From NCBI GenBank assembly GCA_018262315.1, contig JAGSPS010000141.1, positions 1 to 8,534 of the forward strand: a stretch of 8,534 bases of DNA. Reading direction: 5' to 3'. A program made the position numbers and the translations under genes. Origin of the DNA: Deltaproteobacteria bacterium (GTDB lineage: Bacteria; Myxococcota_A; UBA9160; PR03). A model generated the notes under the pieces. The model was not told the origin of the DNA and did not search any database. It worked only from the letters and a program-made list of their open reading frames with translations. How positions within the stretch are numbered: position 1 is the first letter of the stretch; the number at the start of each line of letters is the position of its first letter. This document shows, in pieces, positions 1 to 6,139 of this stretch.

Positions 1-533
1 CCCATCACCTTTTCGATCGCGGTGGTGGCCGTCACTTCGACGGTCTTGCCGCTGAAGCGCGCGGCGTCGTAGAGCTTGTAGCCGTCCAGCCCGGCGGTGC
101 TCGGCAGGAACGTGCCGATGAAACGGCCGATCAGGAACGAACCGAAGATGTGACGGAACGGGAACTCGATGCCCTGGCCGCGCAGCAGCACCACCCAGCG
201 GTACATCGACGCGAGGATGCCGAGGAACTTGACGCTCGCCGCTGCGCCGCAGAACAGCAGGAACGGTCCGAGTTCGATCAGCGCGATCTGCGCCCGGATC
301 AGTCGCCAGGCGGCGACGTGGGTGGCGTCCTTCGGCACCTGCCCGGCGAGATGCAGCGCCTCGATCTGCTCCGGATCCATCTTCACCTGGTGATCGAGCA
401 GCAGCCAGAAGGCGCGCACCGTCACCCAGGCCTTCAGCAGGTTCAGGATCCGCCCGCGCCAGGGCTGCGGCGCGAAGCGCGAAACCGCGATCGCGAGCAG
501 CGCGACGACGAAGATCTCGACGAGAATCAGCAT
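1..533 (-). CDS. Lysylphosphatidylglycerol synthase TM / flippase-like integral membrane protein (partial, N-terminal 177 residues)
   Basis: The reading frame starts at an ATG at 533-531 and runs off the left edge, so only the N-terminal part is visible. Hydrophobic stretches lie near residues 2-18, 79-98 and 102-117. A conserved-looking block around residues 131-177 reads FLIGRFIGTFLPSTAGLDGY followed by a Lys/Arg-rich loop and TAIEKVM. This resembles the 'FLP-S-GGD-R...eR-G' region of the LPG_synthase_TM (UPF0104, flippase-like) family. These are multi-pass inner-membrane proteins, some linked to moving or modifying lipid-linked substrates. The substrate cannot be told from this fragment. 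Residues 50-78 form a polar insert between hydrophobic segments. Upstream there is only a weak GAGG-like ribosome site, and the frame stays open for some distance, so the start is probable rather than certain. The gene is divergent from the PilZ gene. Family assignment is by motif memory, not a search. Confidence 0.72.
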   Translation of the reverse strand, partial: MLILVEIFVVALLAIAVSRFAPQPWRGRILNLLKAWVTVRAFWLLLDHQVKMDPEQIEALHLAGQVPKDATHVAAWRLIRAQIALIELGPFLLFCGAAASVKFLGILASMYRWVVLLRGQGIEFPFRHIFGSFLIGRFIGTFLPSTAGLDGYKLYDAARFSGKTVEVTATTAIEKVM

Positions 534-548
534 CCGGGTGCCTCGGGC

Positions 549-571
549 AGGTCGTGAACTGAGGTCGTGAA
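549..571. repeat. Tandem 10-bp direct repeat AGGTCGTGAA, 13-bp period
   Basis: Two identical copies of AGGTCGTGAA occur at 549-558 and 562-571, followed by CTG and GCTG respectively. They lie 16 bp upstream of the start codon of the minus-strand flippase-like gene. They could be half-sites for a regulator or a chance duplication; the sequence alone does not decide. Confidence 0.4.
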
Positions 572-773
572 GCTGGGAGCGGGAATGCCCGAGCGCCCCA
601 GGGTGGGTACCCGGGAAGCCCGGTAGGGTACGGGAGAACGTCGACCTCGCCACCACGTGCGTCGCAAACTGGGAACCGACGACGATTCCTGCCGCCGCGC
701 GCTCTCATGCTCGCGCCATTCACCGCGCGAGCGGGCGAGCCGATGACGCCTCCATGCCTCGCGCGGCGGGGCG

Positions 774-781
774 AGGAGGGG
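774..781 (+). promoter_or_regulatory. Strong ribosome binding site that sets the start of the receiver-PilZ gene
   Basis: AGGAGGGG sits five to seven bases before the ATG at 785 and is close to a perfect Shine-Dalgarno match. It favours this start over the in-frame ATG at 707, whose upstream sequence lacks such a site and would add 26 residues with no homology to a receiver fold. Confidence 0.75.
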
Positions 782-784
782 ACC

Positions 785-1513
785 ATGAACAAGGACATCC
801 TACTGCTCGGCGCCAACGCGCCGGACATGGAAGTGCTGCGCACACGCCTGGTGCGCATCGGCTATCGCGTGGTGCCGGCGAAGACGCCCGAACAGGCGCA
901 CACCTTCCTGCGCGTCGCGGGGACGCGGATCGGCGCCGTGATCGTGCCGTCCGACATGCCGGTGATGAACTTGCGCGCGGCGCTCGACTTCATGCGGCGG
1001 CTCTCCCCGGCGGTTCCGCTCACGTTCCTGGGTGCGGGACGCGACCCGGGTTCCGAAGGTCGCCAGCGGCTGCGCCAGGCCGGCATCCAAATCCCTGTCT
1101 TCGATCCGCTCGATCTCCACACGCTGCGGTTTCAGGTGAACCGCGCGCTCGCGACCGGGCGACCGATGCGCCGCCACCGCACCACGCTGCGCGCGCCAGC
1201 CGATTGGCCGGTCCTCGTCAAGTCGGGGGTCCGCCAGAAGGAAGGGCGCATCTACTCGATCTCGGCGTCGGGCGCCTATCTGTCGATCGCGCAGCCGTGG
1301 ATGGTGAAGGCGCGGGTCGAGCTGCGCCTGGCGATTCCCGCCGGCGACTCCGTGACGGCGTCGGGCCGCGTCGTGATGACGAACGTGCCCGGCAACGTCA
1401 TGAAGCGCAATCTGCCGTTCGGCATGGGCGTGCACTTCGATCAGGTGAACGAGCACGCCTCGGTCGCACTGCTCATCTACGCAGAAGAGCGAAGCCGCGC
1501 GCTCTGCCTCTGA
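785..1513 (+). CDS. Two-domain signalling protein: degenerate response-regulator receiver plus C-terminal PilZ domain (242 aa)
   Basis: Residues 1-122 have the alternating strand/helix pattern of a CheY-like receiver, beginning with MNKDILLLGAN. The phosphoacceptor aspartate position is Pro55 (context AVIVPSDMP), and the usual Lys before Pro near the fifth strand reads D107-P108. This domain is therefore probably not phosphorylated in the normal way. Residues 128-235 look like PilZ: R132-TTL-R136 matches the RxxxR motif that binds cyclic di-GMP. The second motif, (D/N)xSxxG, is S158-I-S160-A-S-G163, so its first residue is Ser instead of Asp/Asn. GMGVHF at 213-218 fits the PilZ core strand. 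PilZ proteins relay c-di-GMP levels to motility, exopolysaccharide or transcription targets; no target is visible here. Start chosen at 785 because of the strong ribosome site. It is monocistronic and converges on the lipoprotein gene with a 52-bp gap. The domain call is good; whether it still binds c-di-GMP is uncertain. Confidence 0.82.
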   Translation: MNKDILLLGANAPDMEVLRTRLVRIGYRVVPAKTPEQAHTFLRVAGTRIGAVIVPSDMPVMNLRAALDFMRRLSPAVPLTFLGAGRDPGSEGRQRLRQAGIQIPVFDPLDLHTLRFQVNRALATGRPMRRHRTTLRAPADWPVLVKSGVRQKEGRIYSISASGAYLSIAQPWMVKARVELRLAIPAGDSVTASGRVVMTNVPGNVMKRNLPFGMGVHFDQVNEHASVALLIYAEERSRALCL

Positions 1514-1565
1514 TCAGGCGCTCGCGGGTACCGAGGAAGTGATCGCCGCGGCGCGCTGAGCGGAG

Positions 1566-2480
1566 CTACTGCGGCGGAGTGGTGGCGGCCGGTGCGCTCG
1601 CCGGCGCCGGTTCCTCCGGCATGCTGCCCGCCAGGATCTGCCGTCGCTTCGCCTGATAGTCCGCCTCGGTCAGCTCGCCGCGCCGGCGCGACTCTTCCAG
1701 ATCCGCGAGCGCGCGCAGACCTTCGGGCGAGACACCTTGCGGCGGCACCGGTGCACCCGTCGTGGGTTCGCTGGGCAGCGTCACTTCCTCGCCGCTGTCC
1801 ATCAACACGGTGCGGCGCACGACTTGCCCGCCCGGTCGCACGTGCAGCGCACCGGCGTCCTTGAAGATCGGGTCGCGCCAGTTGGCGGTGACGAGCTGGT
1901 TGCCTTCGGCTGCGATGCCCTCGCTCGGCACCGCGCGGGTCTTCCCGACGATCTCGCCGAGCTTCGGTTCGGGAATCTTTTCTCCCTTGCCGTCCTTGGG
2001 AATCGCCCAGTCGAGGTGGCCGAGTTTGATGAAGAGCTTGTCGTCCTGGTTCCACACGATCAGGCTGGTGAGATAGTCCTGCGTGAAGACCGCCAGGTTG
2101 CGCTTGCGCTCGGTCGCCATCACGAGAACTTCCTGCGACGGGTCTGCCTTCGCGAGCGCGCGCGCGACGCCTTCGCCGATCGGATAGAGCAACTCCGTCG
2201 GGATCGCGGGCTCGCGCTCGGGCTTGTCGCCTTTGCGCACTTCGATGCGCGCAAGCAGGTTGGTGAGGCGCACCGGCGCGACCACGACGGGATGCGAATA
2301 GCCGCGTTCGATCGGCTTGCCGCCGCGCGCGTCGTAGCGGAGGAAGACCTCTACGTTGTTCTCGTCGAAGACCGGCAGTTTCACGACCTTGGTCATGCAG
2401 CCGCTCGCGACGAGCGCCGTCGCCGCGAGCGCAAAGGCGCCCGCGAGTCTCGGCCGATCCACTCGCTTGTCGGTCGCCAC
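1566..2480 (-). CDS. Putative lipoprotein with C-terminal SHOCT domain (304 aa)
   Basis: The GTG start at 2480-2478 is preceded seven bases upstream by a GGAGGA ribosome site. The N-terminus has basic residues (K5, R6, R9, R11), a hydrophobic stretch (residues 12-25) and a lipobox VASGC with Cys28 as the likely lipidated residue, so the protein is probably anchored in a membrane facing the periplasm. I do not recognise the central region (about residues 30-235), which is mixed and soluble. Residues about 254-284 (LRALADLEESRRRGELTEAD and following) match the SHOCT short C-terminal domain pattern: a helix, 'G-(E/I)-(L/I)-T', then a second helix ending near I282-L283. The last 20 residues are a Pro/Ala-rich tail. 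The gene lies 21 bp downstream of the cytochrome c-FTR1 permease on the same strand, so the two are probably co-expressed and the protein may serve iron uptake; that link is inference from position only. Confidence 0.8.
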   Translation of the reverse strand: MATDKRVDRPRLAGAFALAATALVASGCMTKVVKLPVFDENNVEVFLRYDARGGKPIERGYSHPVVVAPVRLTNLLARIEVRKGDKPEREPAIPTELLYPIGEGVARALAKADPSQEVLVMATERKRNLAVFTQDYLTSLIVWNQDDKLFIKLGHLDWAIPKDGKGEKIPEPKLGEIVGKTRAVPSEGIAAEGNQLVTANWRDPIFKDAGALHVRPGGQVVRRTVLMDSGEEVTLPSEPTTGAPVPPQGVSPEGLRALADLEESRRRGELTEADYQAKRRQILAGSMPEEPAPASAPAATTPPQ

Positions 2481-2487
2481 GTCCCGT

Positions 2488-2493
2488 TCCTCC
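2488..2493 (-). promoter_or_regulatory. Ribosome binding site for the SHOCT lipoprotein gene
   Basis: GGAGGA on the minus strand is seven bases before the GTG codon at 2480-2478. It lies inside the 21-bp gap after the permease stop codon. It supports the GTG start and independent re-initiation on a shared message. Confidence 0.7.
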
Positions 2494-2501
2494 GTCTGCG
2501 A

Positions 2502-4412
2502 TCAAGACACTCGCGTGGGCTCCCGGCGGAACCCGCCCACCACCATCGGCAGGGCGACCACTGCGGCGATCACGAGCACGCCCTGGAGCGCGAGACCCTG
2601 CCAGGTCGGGTAGATCCCCAACCATTCGAGGCGGAAGAGTGACACGGGTGTGGCCGGGATCCAGCCCGCCTCCTGCAAGGCGGCGATTCCGTGGCCGGCG
2701 AGGACGATGGCGAGACCGTAGAGCAGCAGCGAAGAGGCGGCGAAGAACTGGCGCATCGGCAGCCGCTGACCGAAGCGGAAGACGGTGAGCGCGAGCACGG
2801 CGAGCACCGCCGCGCCCGCGCCGATGCCGGCAACGAGCGGACCCGTACCGGCGGGTCCCGCCTGCGCCGCGAGCGCCTGGTAGAAGAGCACCGTCTCGAA
2901 GCACTCGCGGTAGACCGCGACGAAGGTGACGAGCGCGAGCATGCCGAGCGAGCCGCTCGAGAGTGCGGTCTTCAAGCGATCGCCGAGGAAAGACTGCCAG
3001 CGCGCCGATTCCGTCTTCGAGAGCAGCCAATAGCTCACGTAGAAGAGGATGGCAGTGGCCGTGAGGGCCGAGACGCCTTCCACCACTTCACGGCTCGCGC
3101 CGCTCATCGCGACGAAGCGCGACGCCACCCACCAGGTCGCCGCACCCGCTGCGAGCGCGGCGATCCAGCCGGCGTGCACGAAGCGCAGCGCATCGCGGCG
3201 GCCCGAGCGCGCGAGCACGCCGATGATCGCGACCACGAGCAACACCGCTTCGAGTCCCTCGCGCGCGAGGATCGTCAGCGCGCCGGTGAAGACCGCCGTC
3301 GGGCCGAGGTCGTCGCCCGCGAGTCGCTGCCCCGCCTGCACGAGCCCGGCTTCGACCGAGCGGTGGATCGCCGACACTTCGGCGAGCGCGCGTCCTTCGC
3401 GCAGCGCGTCGCGGTAGCGGATGTATTCGGCCTCGATGCCATTGCGCAGCGCCGCGTCGACGACGTTCAGCGCCGGTTCGACGGGCTCGAAGCCGTCGAG
3501 GTACGACGAGATGGCGAGATCGAGCGCCCGTTCGCGCTTGCCCGCGCGGAAGGCTTCGAGTGACTGCGCGAGCCTGCTCGCTGCCAGGTCGAGCGGGAGA
3601 TTGCCGGTGCGCAGCGCTTCGGGATGCGCGCGCAGGAATGCGAGCAGCGCTTCGCCGTCGGCGTCGCCTCCCGAAAGGTCCGCAACCGAGCGATCCGTGA
3701 GTGCGGCGAGATTGGGGACGCGGGCGATGGCGGCGTGGCGTTGGGTGTCGAGCAGCGCCTTGCCGCGCGCGATCTCGTCCTGCCCGAAGCCGAGCGCCCC
3801 GACGTAGAAGGCGAGATCCCAGCGCGACGCTTCATCGAGTTGCTGTGCGAACGATTTCATGCCGGTGCCGTCGAGGCCGTAGGTGATGGTGCTGAAGAGG
3901 GCGAAGGGCGAGAGCGCGAGCAGGCGTTCGCGTGCGTGGAAGTTGCGCGGCGGCGGGTCGAGGGACTTGGCGGCCGGGCCATCGCCGACCCCCGTTGCGC
4001 CGTGACACGACGCGCAGTGGGTGTCGTAGAGCGCGCGACCTCTGGCGAGATTCGGTGTTGCCGACGGAACGACGCGCACGCCGAAGCGTTCACGTACGGC
4101 CGAGGCCAGCTCGCGCGCCTGTCCCGCCACCGCGTCGCCCATCGCGCGGTCGCGAATCGCAGACTCGAAGCGCGTCGTCGCGAGCAGCAGCGCGTCGCTC
4201 TCCGCGACACCGAGCGCGGCCAGGGTCGCGTGGATCTGCGCGGCGAACTCGATCTGCTCGGCGTACTCGAGTGCGTTCACCACCTGCCCGTCGCGCACGG
4301 TGCCGGGGTAGTCGGCGGCGAGGTACTCGAGCAGGTGCGTCGCGCGGCGGGCCTGGTCGTCGGAGGAGAGCGGGTCGGCCGCGCCGGCGGGCAAGGATGC
4401 GAGCGCTGCCAA
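2502..4412 (-). CDS. Cytochrome c-FTR1 family iron permease fusion (at least 636 aa)
   Basis: Numbering is from the TTG at 4412-4410. Residues 121-210 form a class I cytochrome c-like domain with the haem-binding motif C133-A-S-C136-H137 and a likely axial Met185 (GTGMKSF). Residues about 275-360 are helical and include YLDGFEPVEPAL, a segment typical of the periplasmic part of bacterial FTR1 proteins. Residues 372-627 hold about seven membrane helices with both ferric-binding REXXE motifs: R384-EGL-E388 and R502-ECF-E506. In yeast, Ftr1 imports ferric iron made by a ferroxidase; here the attached cytochrome may play the redox part (inference). The fusion is a known architecture. The start is a problem. 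TTG 4412 is the only ATG/GTG/TTG codon in the 5' part of the frame, but it falls inside what looks like a complete signal peptide. A CTG at 4469 with a GAGG site nine bases upstream would give about 655 aa. The lipoprotein gene follows 21 bp downstream; gpsA lies upstream on the same strand. Confidence 0.9.
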   Translation of the reverse strand: MAALASLPAGAADPLSSDDQARRATHLLEYLAADYPGTVRDGQVVNALEYAEQIEFAAQIHATLAALGVAESDALLLATTRFESAIRDRAMGDAVAGQARELASAVRERFGVRVVPSATPNLARGRALYDTHCASCHGATGVGDGPAAKSLDPPPRNFHARERLLALSPFALFSTITYGLDGTGMKSFAQQLDEASRWDLAFYVGALGFGQDEIARGKALLDTQRHAAIARVPNLAALTDRSVADLSGGDADGEALLAFLRAHPEALRTGNLPLDLAASRLAQSLEAFRAGKRERALDLAISSYLDGFEPVEPALNVVDAALRNGIEAEYIRYRDALREGRALAEVSAIHRSVEAGLVQAGQRLAGDDLGPTAVFTGALTILAREGLEAVLLVVAIIGVLARSGRRDALRFVHAGWIAALAAGAATWWVASRFVAMSGASREVVEGVSALTATAILFYVSYWLLSKTESARWQSFLGDRLKTALSSGSLGMLALVTFVAVYRECFETVLFYQALAAQAGPAGTGPLVAGIGAGAAVLAVLALTVFRFGQRLPMRQFFAASSLLLYGLAIVLAGHGIAALQEAGWIPATPVSLFRLEWLGIYPTWQGLALQGVLVIAAVVALPMVVGGFRREPTRVS

Positions 4413-4573
4413 TCCGAGGGCCGCGATGAGTAGTATGGGTCGAGTGATCGAGCGGTCGGCTCTCGACAGGGCCGGGTACCTCAGTTCCAGAGCCCGGGGT
4501 GGCCCAGGTCCCAGACGAAATTGAAAACCTTATTCAACTTAGCTGATTGTCGCGAATGTGGATGGCGGAGGAT
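4413..4573. other. Spacer between gpsA and the iron permease, containing an AT-rich imperfect palindrome
   Basis: The permease frame is open up to 4532 on the minus strand; its N-terminal signal sequence is probably encoded at about 4413-4469, so the true spacer may be only about 100 bp. A conspicuously AT-rich patch at 4518-4545 stands out from the GC-rich surroundings. It contains the imperfect palindrome TTGAATAAGGTTTTCAA (minus strand; 4536-4520), with five perfectly paired outer bases. A promoter or operator for the permease is plausible, but no clear -35/-10 pair or gpsA terminator is evident. Confidence 0.35.
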
Positions 4574-5605
4574 CTAGCGGCGCTCGGTCCTGTAGTCCCA
4601 ATCTCTTTCTCCGCGGAGCTGGCGGTTGAGCAGCAGCTTCACGCCCTCGCGCGGATCGACCTTGCCTTCGAGGAGGAGGCGCACGCCCTGGGCGATCGGC
4701 ATCTCGACGCCCACCCGCTCCGAGAGCTGGCAGGCGGCGTAGGTGGTCCGCACGCCCTCGGCGACCTCGCCCAACTCCTCGAGGATTTCCGGCAGCTTGC
4801 GTCCCTTTCCGAGGGCGAGACCGACGCGCCGGTTGCGCGACAGGTCGCCCGTGCAGGTCAGCACCAGATCGCCCATCCCGGAGAGGCCGAGGAAGGTGAG
4901 CGGATTCGCGCCGAGGCGCACGCCGAGTCGGGTGATCTCGGCGAGGCCACGGGTCATCGTCGCGGCGCGCGCGTTGTGGCCGAGGTCCATCCCATCGGAC
5001 ACGCCCACTGCGATCGCGATCACATTCTTGATCGCGCCGCCGATCTCGACGCCCAGCACGTCGGTCTCGGAGTAGCAGCGGAACCACGGGCAGGAGAGGT
5101 AGTTCTGGACGGCGATCGCATACGCCTCCTCGCGGCAGGCGATCGTCACGACCGTGGGCTTGTGCTGCGCCACCTCTCTGGCGAACGAAGGTCCCGACAG
5201 CACGGCGATGCGCGGGTGATACGACTCGGGCAGTACTTCGGCGATCACCGCGTCCATTGTCTTGCCCGTGTCGAGTTCGATTCCTTTCACCGCCGAGACG
5301 AGGATTGCCTCCGCAGGCAGCGACGCGGCGGCGCGCGCCATCACGTCGCGCACCGCGTGGCTCGGCGCCGCGACGATCACCATCTCGCAATCCGCCAGCG
5401 CCTCGGCGAGATCGGTGGTCGCGCGGATCGCGTCTGGAATCGCCATGTCCTTGAGGAAACGCGGGTTGCGGTGGTCGCGCGTGATCGCGTCGATCAGCGA
5501 GGCGTCGCGCGCCCACAGCGAAACGTCGTGACCACGATCCGCGCACAAGATCGCGAGGCAGCTCCCAAAGCTCCCCGCCCCCAGCACCGCAACCCGCACC
5601 GCCAT
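4574..5605 (-). CDS. gpsA: Glycerol-3-phosphate dehydrogenase [NAD(P)+] (343 aa)
   Basis: This cytosolic enzyme reduces dihydroxyacetone phosphate to sn-glycerol-3-phosphate, the backbone for phospholipid synthesis. The N-terminal Rossmann domain starts with VAVLGAGSFGS (G9, G11, G14 of the dinucleotide fold) and WARD at 31-34. Further family blocks are PSHAVRDV (81-88), SAVKGIE with K107, LSGPSFAREV (136-145), and GGAIKNVIAIAVG with the probable catalytic K193. GLSGMGDLVLTC (240-251) and DLSRNRRVG (254-262) follow in the C-terminal helical domain. Length and motif order match the bacterial family with no gaps or broken motifs. The ATG at 5605-5603 is chosen because it places the nucleotide-binding strand directly at the N-terminus. 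The ribosome site is a G-run (GGGGGA) abutting the ATG, which is unusually close. A long inverted repeat lies only 12 bases upstream of the start codon. Divergent from nuoA. Confidence 0.96.
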   Translation of the reverse strand: MAVRVAVLGAGSFGSCLAILCADRGHDVSLWARDASLIDAITRDHRNPRFLKDMAIPDAIRATTDLAEALADCEMVIVAAPSHAVRDVMARAAASLPAEAILVSAVKGIELDTGKTMDAVIAEVLPESYHPRIAVLSGPSFAREVAQHKPTVVTIACREEAYAIAVQNYLSCPWFRCYSETDVLGVEIGGAIKNVIAIAVGVSDGMDLGHNARAATMTRGLAEITRLGVRLGANPLTFLGLSGMGDLVLTCTGDLSRNRRVGLALGKGRKLPEILEELGEVAEGVRTTYAACQLSERVGVEMPIAQGVRLLLEGKVDPREGVKLLLNRQLRGERDWDYRTERR

Positions 5606-5617
5606 TCCCCCACGTTA

Positions 5618-5681
5618 GTTGAACTGGGGACGTTCCTGCCCGCGTTGCCCTTGTTGCCTTCAGGAACGTCCCCAAGTCAAC
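5618..5681. repeat. Imperfect inverted repeat, 21-bp arms, REP/MITE-like
   Basis: The left arm is 5618-5638 and the right arm 5661-5681. Nineteen of 21 positions pair, including a continuous 13-bp core (GGGGACGTTCCTG) and a 5-bp outer block (GTTGA). The two mismatched positions lie between these blocks. The 22-nt loop (5639-5660) contains GTTGCC twice at a 9-nt period (5644 and 5653). There is no T-run on either side, so it is a poor fit for an intrinsic terminator. It lies in the divergent gpsA-nuoA spacer and would fold in the gpsA leader RNA if transcription starts upstream of it. No second copy occurs in this window. From memory, GGGGACGTTCC-like palindromes recur in several GC-rich genomes near REP-associated elements, but that needs a genome search. 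Confidence 0.75.
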
Positions 5682-5691
5682 GGCGGCGGTC

Positions 5692-5720
5692 TTGATCGCG
5701 TTGGGGGCCGCGGCTAGGTT
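5692..5720 (+). promoter_or_regulatory. Possible sigma-70-type promoter for the nuo operon
   Basis: TTGATC (5692-5697; four of six to TTGACA) is followed by exactly 17 bp and TAGGTT (5715-5720; three of six to TATAAT), about 65 bp before the nuoA start. The -10 match is weak and the region is GC-rich, so this is only a candidate. Confidence 0.25.
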
Positions 5721-5785
5721 CCGGCCGCCTTTTCGCGGGAAATCGGGGCCTTAGGGCGGTTGCTTGATTCGGGTGAGGGGGGGAG

Positions 5786-6139
5786 ATGATCGCGGAGTAC
5801 ACGGGTGCCGTCGTGATCCTCCTGATCTCGACCATCCTGGCCAGCGCGCTCCTCGCGATCCATCTCCTGGTCGGTCCGCGACGCAGCTTTGCGGAGAAGA
5901 ACGAGCCCTTCGAGTGCGGCGAGCGACCGATCGTGTCCCCGCACCAACGCTTTTCCGTCAAGTTCTACATCGTCGCGATGCTGTTCATCCTCTTCGACGT
6001 CGAGGCGGTGTTCATCTATCCGTGGGGCGCCCTCTTCACGGAACTCGGCTGGTTCGGCTTCGTCGAGATGGTCACCTTCATCGCGATGCTGGGCGGCGGG
6101 CTCGCCTATGTCTGGATGAAGGGCGCGCTCGAATGGTGA
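5786..6139 (+). CDS. nuoA: NADH-quinone oxidoreductase subunit A (117 aa)
   Basis: NuoA is a small membrane subunit of complex I, in the membrane arm close to the quinone site and the peripheral-arm junction. Three hydrophobic helices are visible at about residues 8-29, 59-81 and 88-110. Family blocks include the conserved loop FECGERP (residues 42-48) after the first helix. Next come the segment RFSVKFYIVAMLFILFDVEA, with the acidic DVE pair in the second helix, and IYPWG. The ATG at 5786 follows a run AGGGGGGGAG that serves as ribosome site, although spacing is tight. Length is normal for the family. It is the first visible gene of the plus-strand operon, and its stop codon (6137-6139) overlaps the start of nuoE by 7 nt, suggesting coupled translation. 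Confidence 0.95.
   Translation: MIAEYTGAVVILLISTILASALLAIHLLVGPRRSFAEKNEPFECGERPIVSPHQRFSVKFYIVAMLFILFDVEAVFIYPWGALFTELGWFGFVEMVTFIAMLGGGLAYVWMKGALEW

Larger units (their letters stand above)
534..784. other. Divergent intergenic region, 251 bp
   Basis: No credible gene lies between the flippase-like gene (minus) and the receiver-PilZ gene (plus), so promoters for both should be here. Visible structure includes a tandem pair of AGGTCGTGAA copies (549-558 and 562-571) and a GC-rich hairpin at 608-625: stem CCGGG/CCCGG, loop AAG, extended by two pairs past a one-base bulge. No convincing -35/-10 pair stands out. An in-frame upstream ATG for the PilZ gene exists at 707 but lacks a good ribosome site. 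Confidence 0.5.

Noticed and set aside
150..557. 135-codon plus-strand frame at the left edge
   Set aside because: It is opposite the flippase-like gene, whose minus-strand translation has coherent membrane helices and a family motif; this frame gives a charged, low-complexity product.
707..784. 26-residue N-terminal extension of the receiver-PilZ protein
   Set aside because: The ATG at 785 has a near-perfect ribosome site and starts the first strand of the receiver-like fold; the extension has neither.
1514..1565. Possible terminator between the convergent PilZ and lipoprotein genes
   Set aside because: The 10-bp palindrome CGCCGCGGCG at 1544-1553 has no loop or T-tract and is expected by chance in such GC-rich DNA.
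1477..3030. 517-codon minus-strand frame spanning the lipoprotein and the end of the permease
   Set aside because: It crosses two well-supported genes in a different frame and its product is low-complexity Arg/Gly/Ala-rich.
2691..3563. 290-codon plus-strand frame opposite the permease
   Set aside because: Product is almost entirely Arg/Glu/Ala/His; it mirrors the codon bias of the permease membrane region.
4547..5695. 382-codon plus-strand frame opposite gpsA
   Set aside because: It lies antisense to an intact gpsA, has no family motif and has shadow-type composition.
5764..6132. Upstream extension of the nuoE frame across nuoA
   Set aside because: It would overlap nuoA for its whole length in another frame and encodes Arg-rich sequence with no homology; NuoE family proteins begin near the ATG at 6133.
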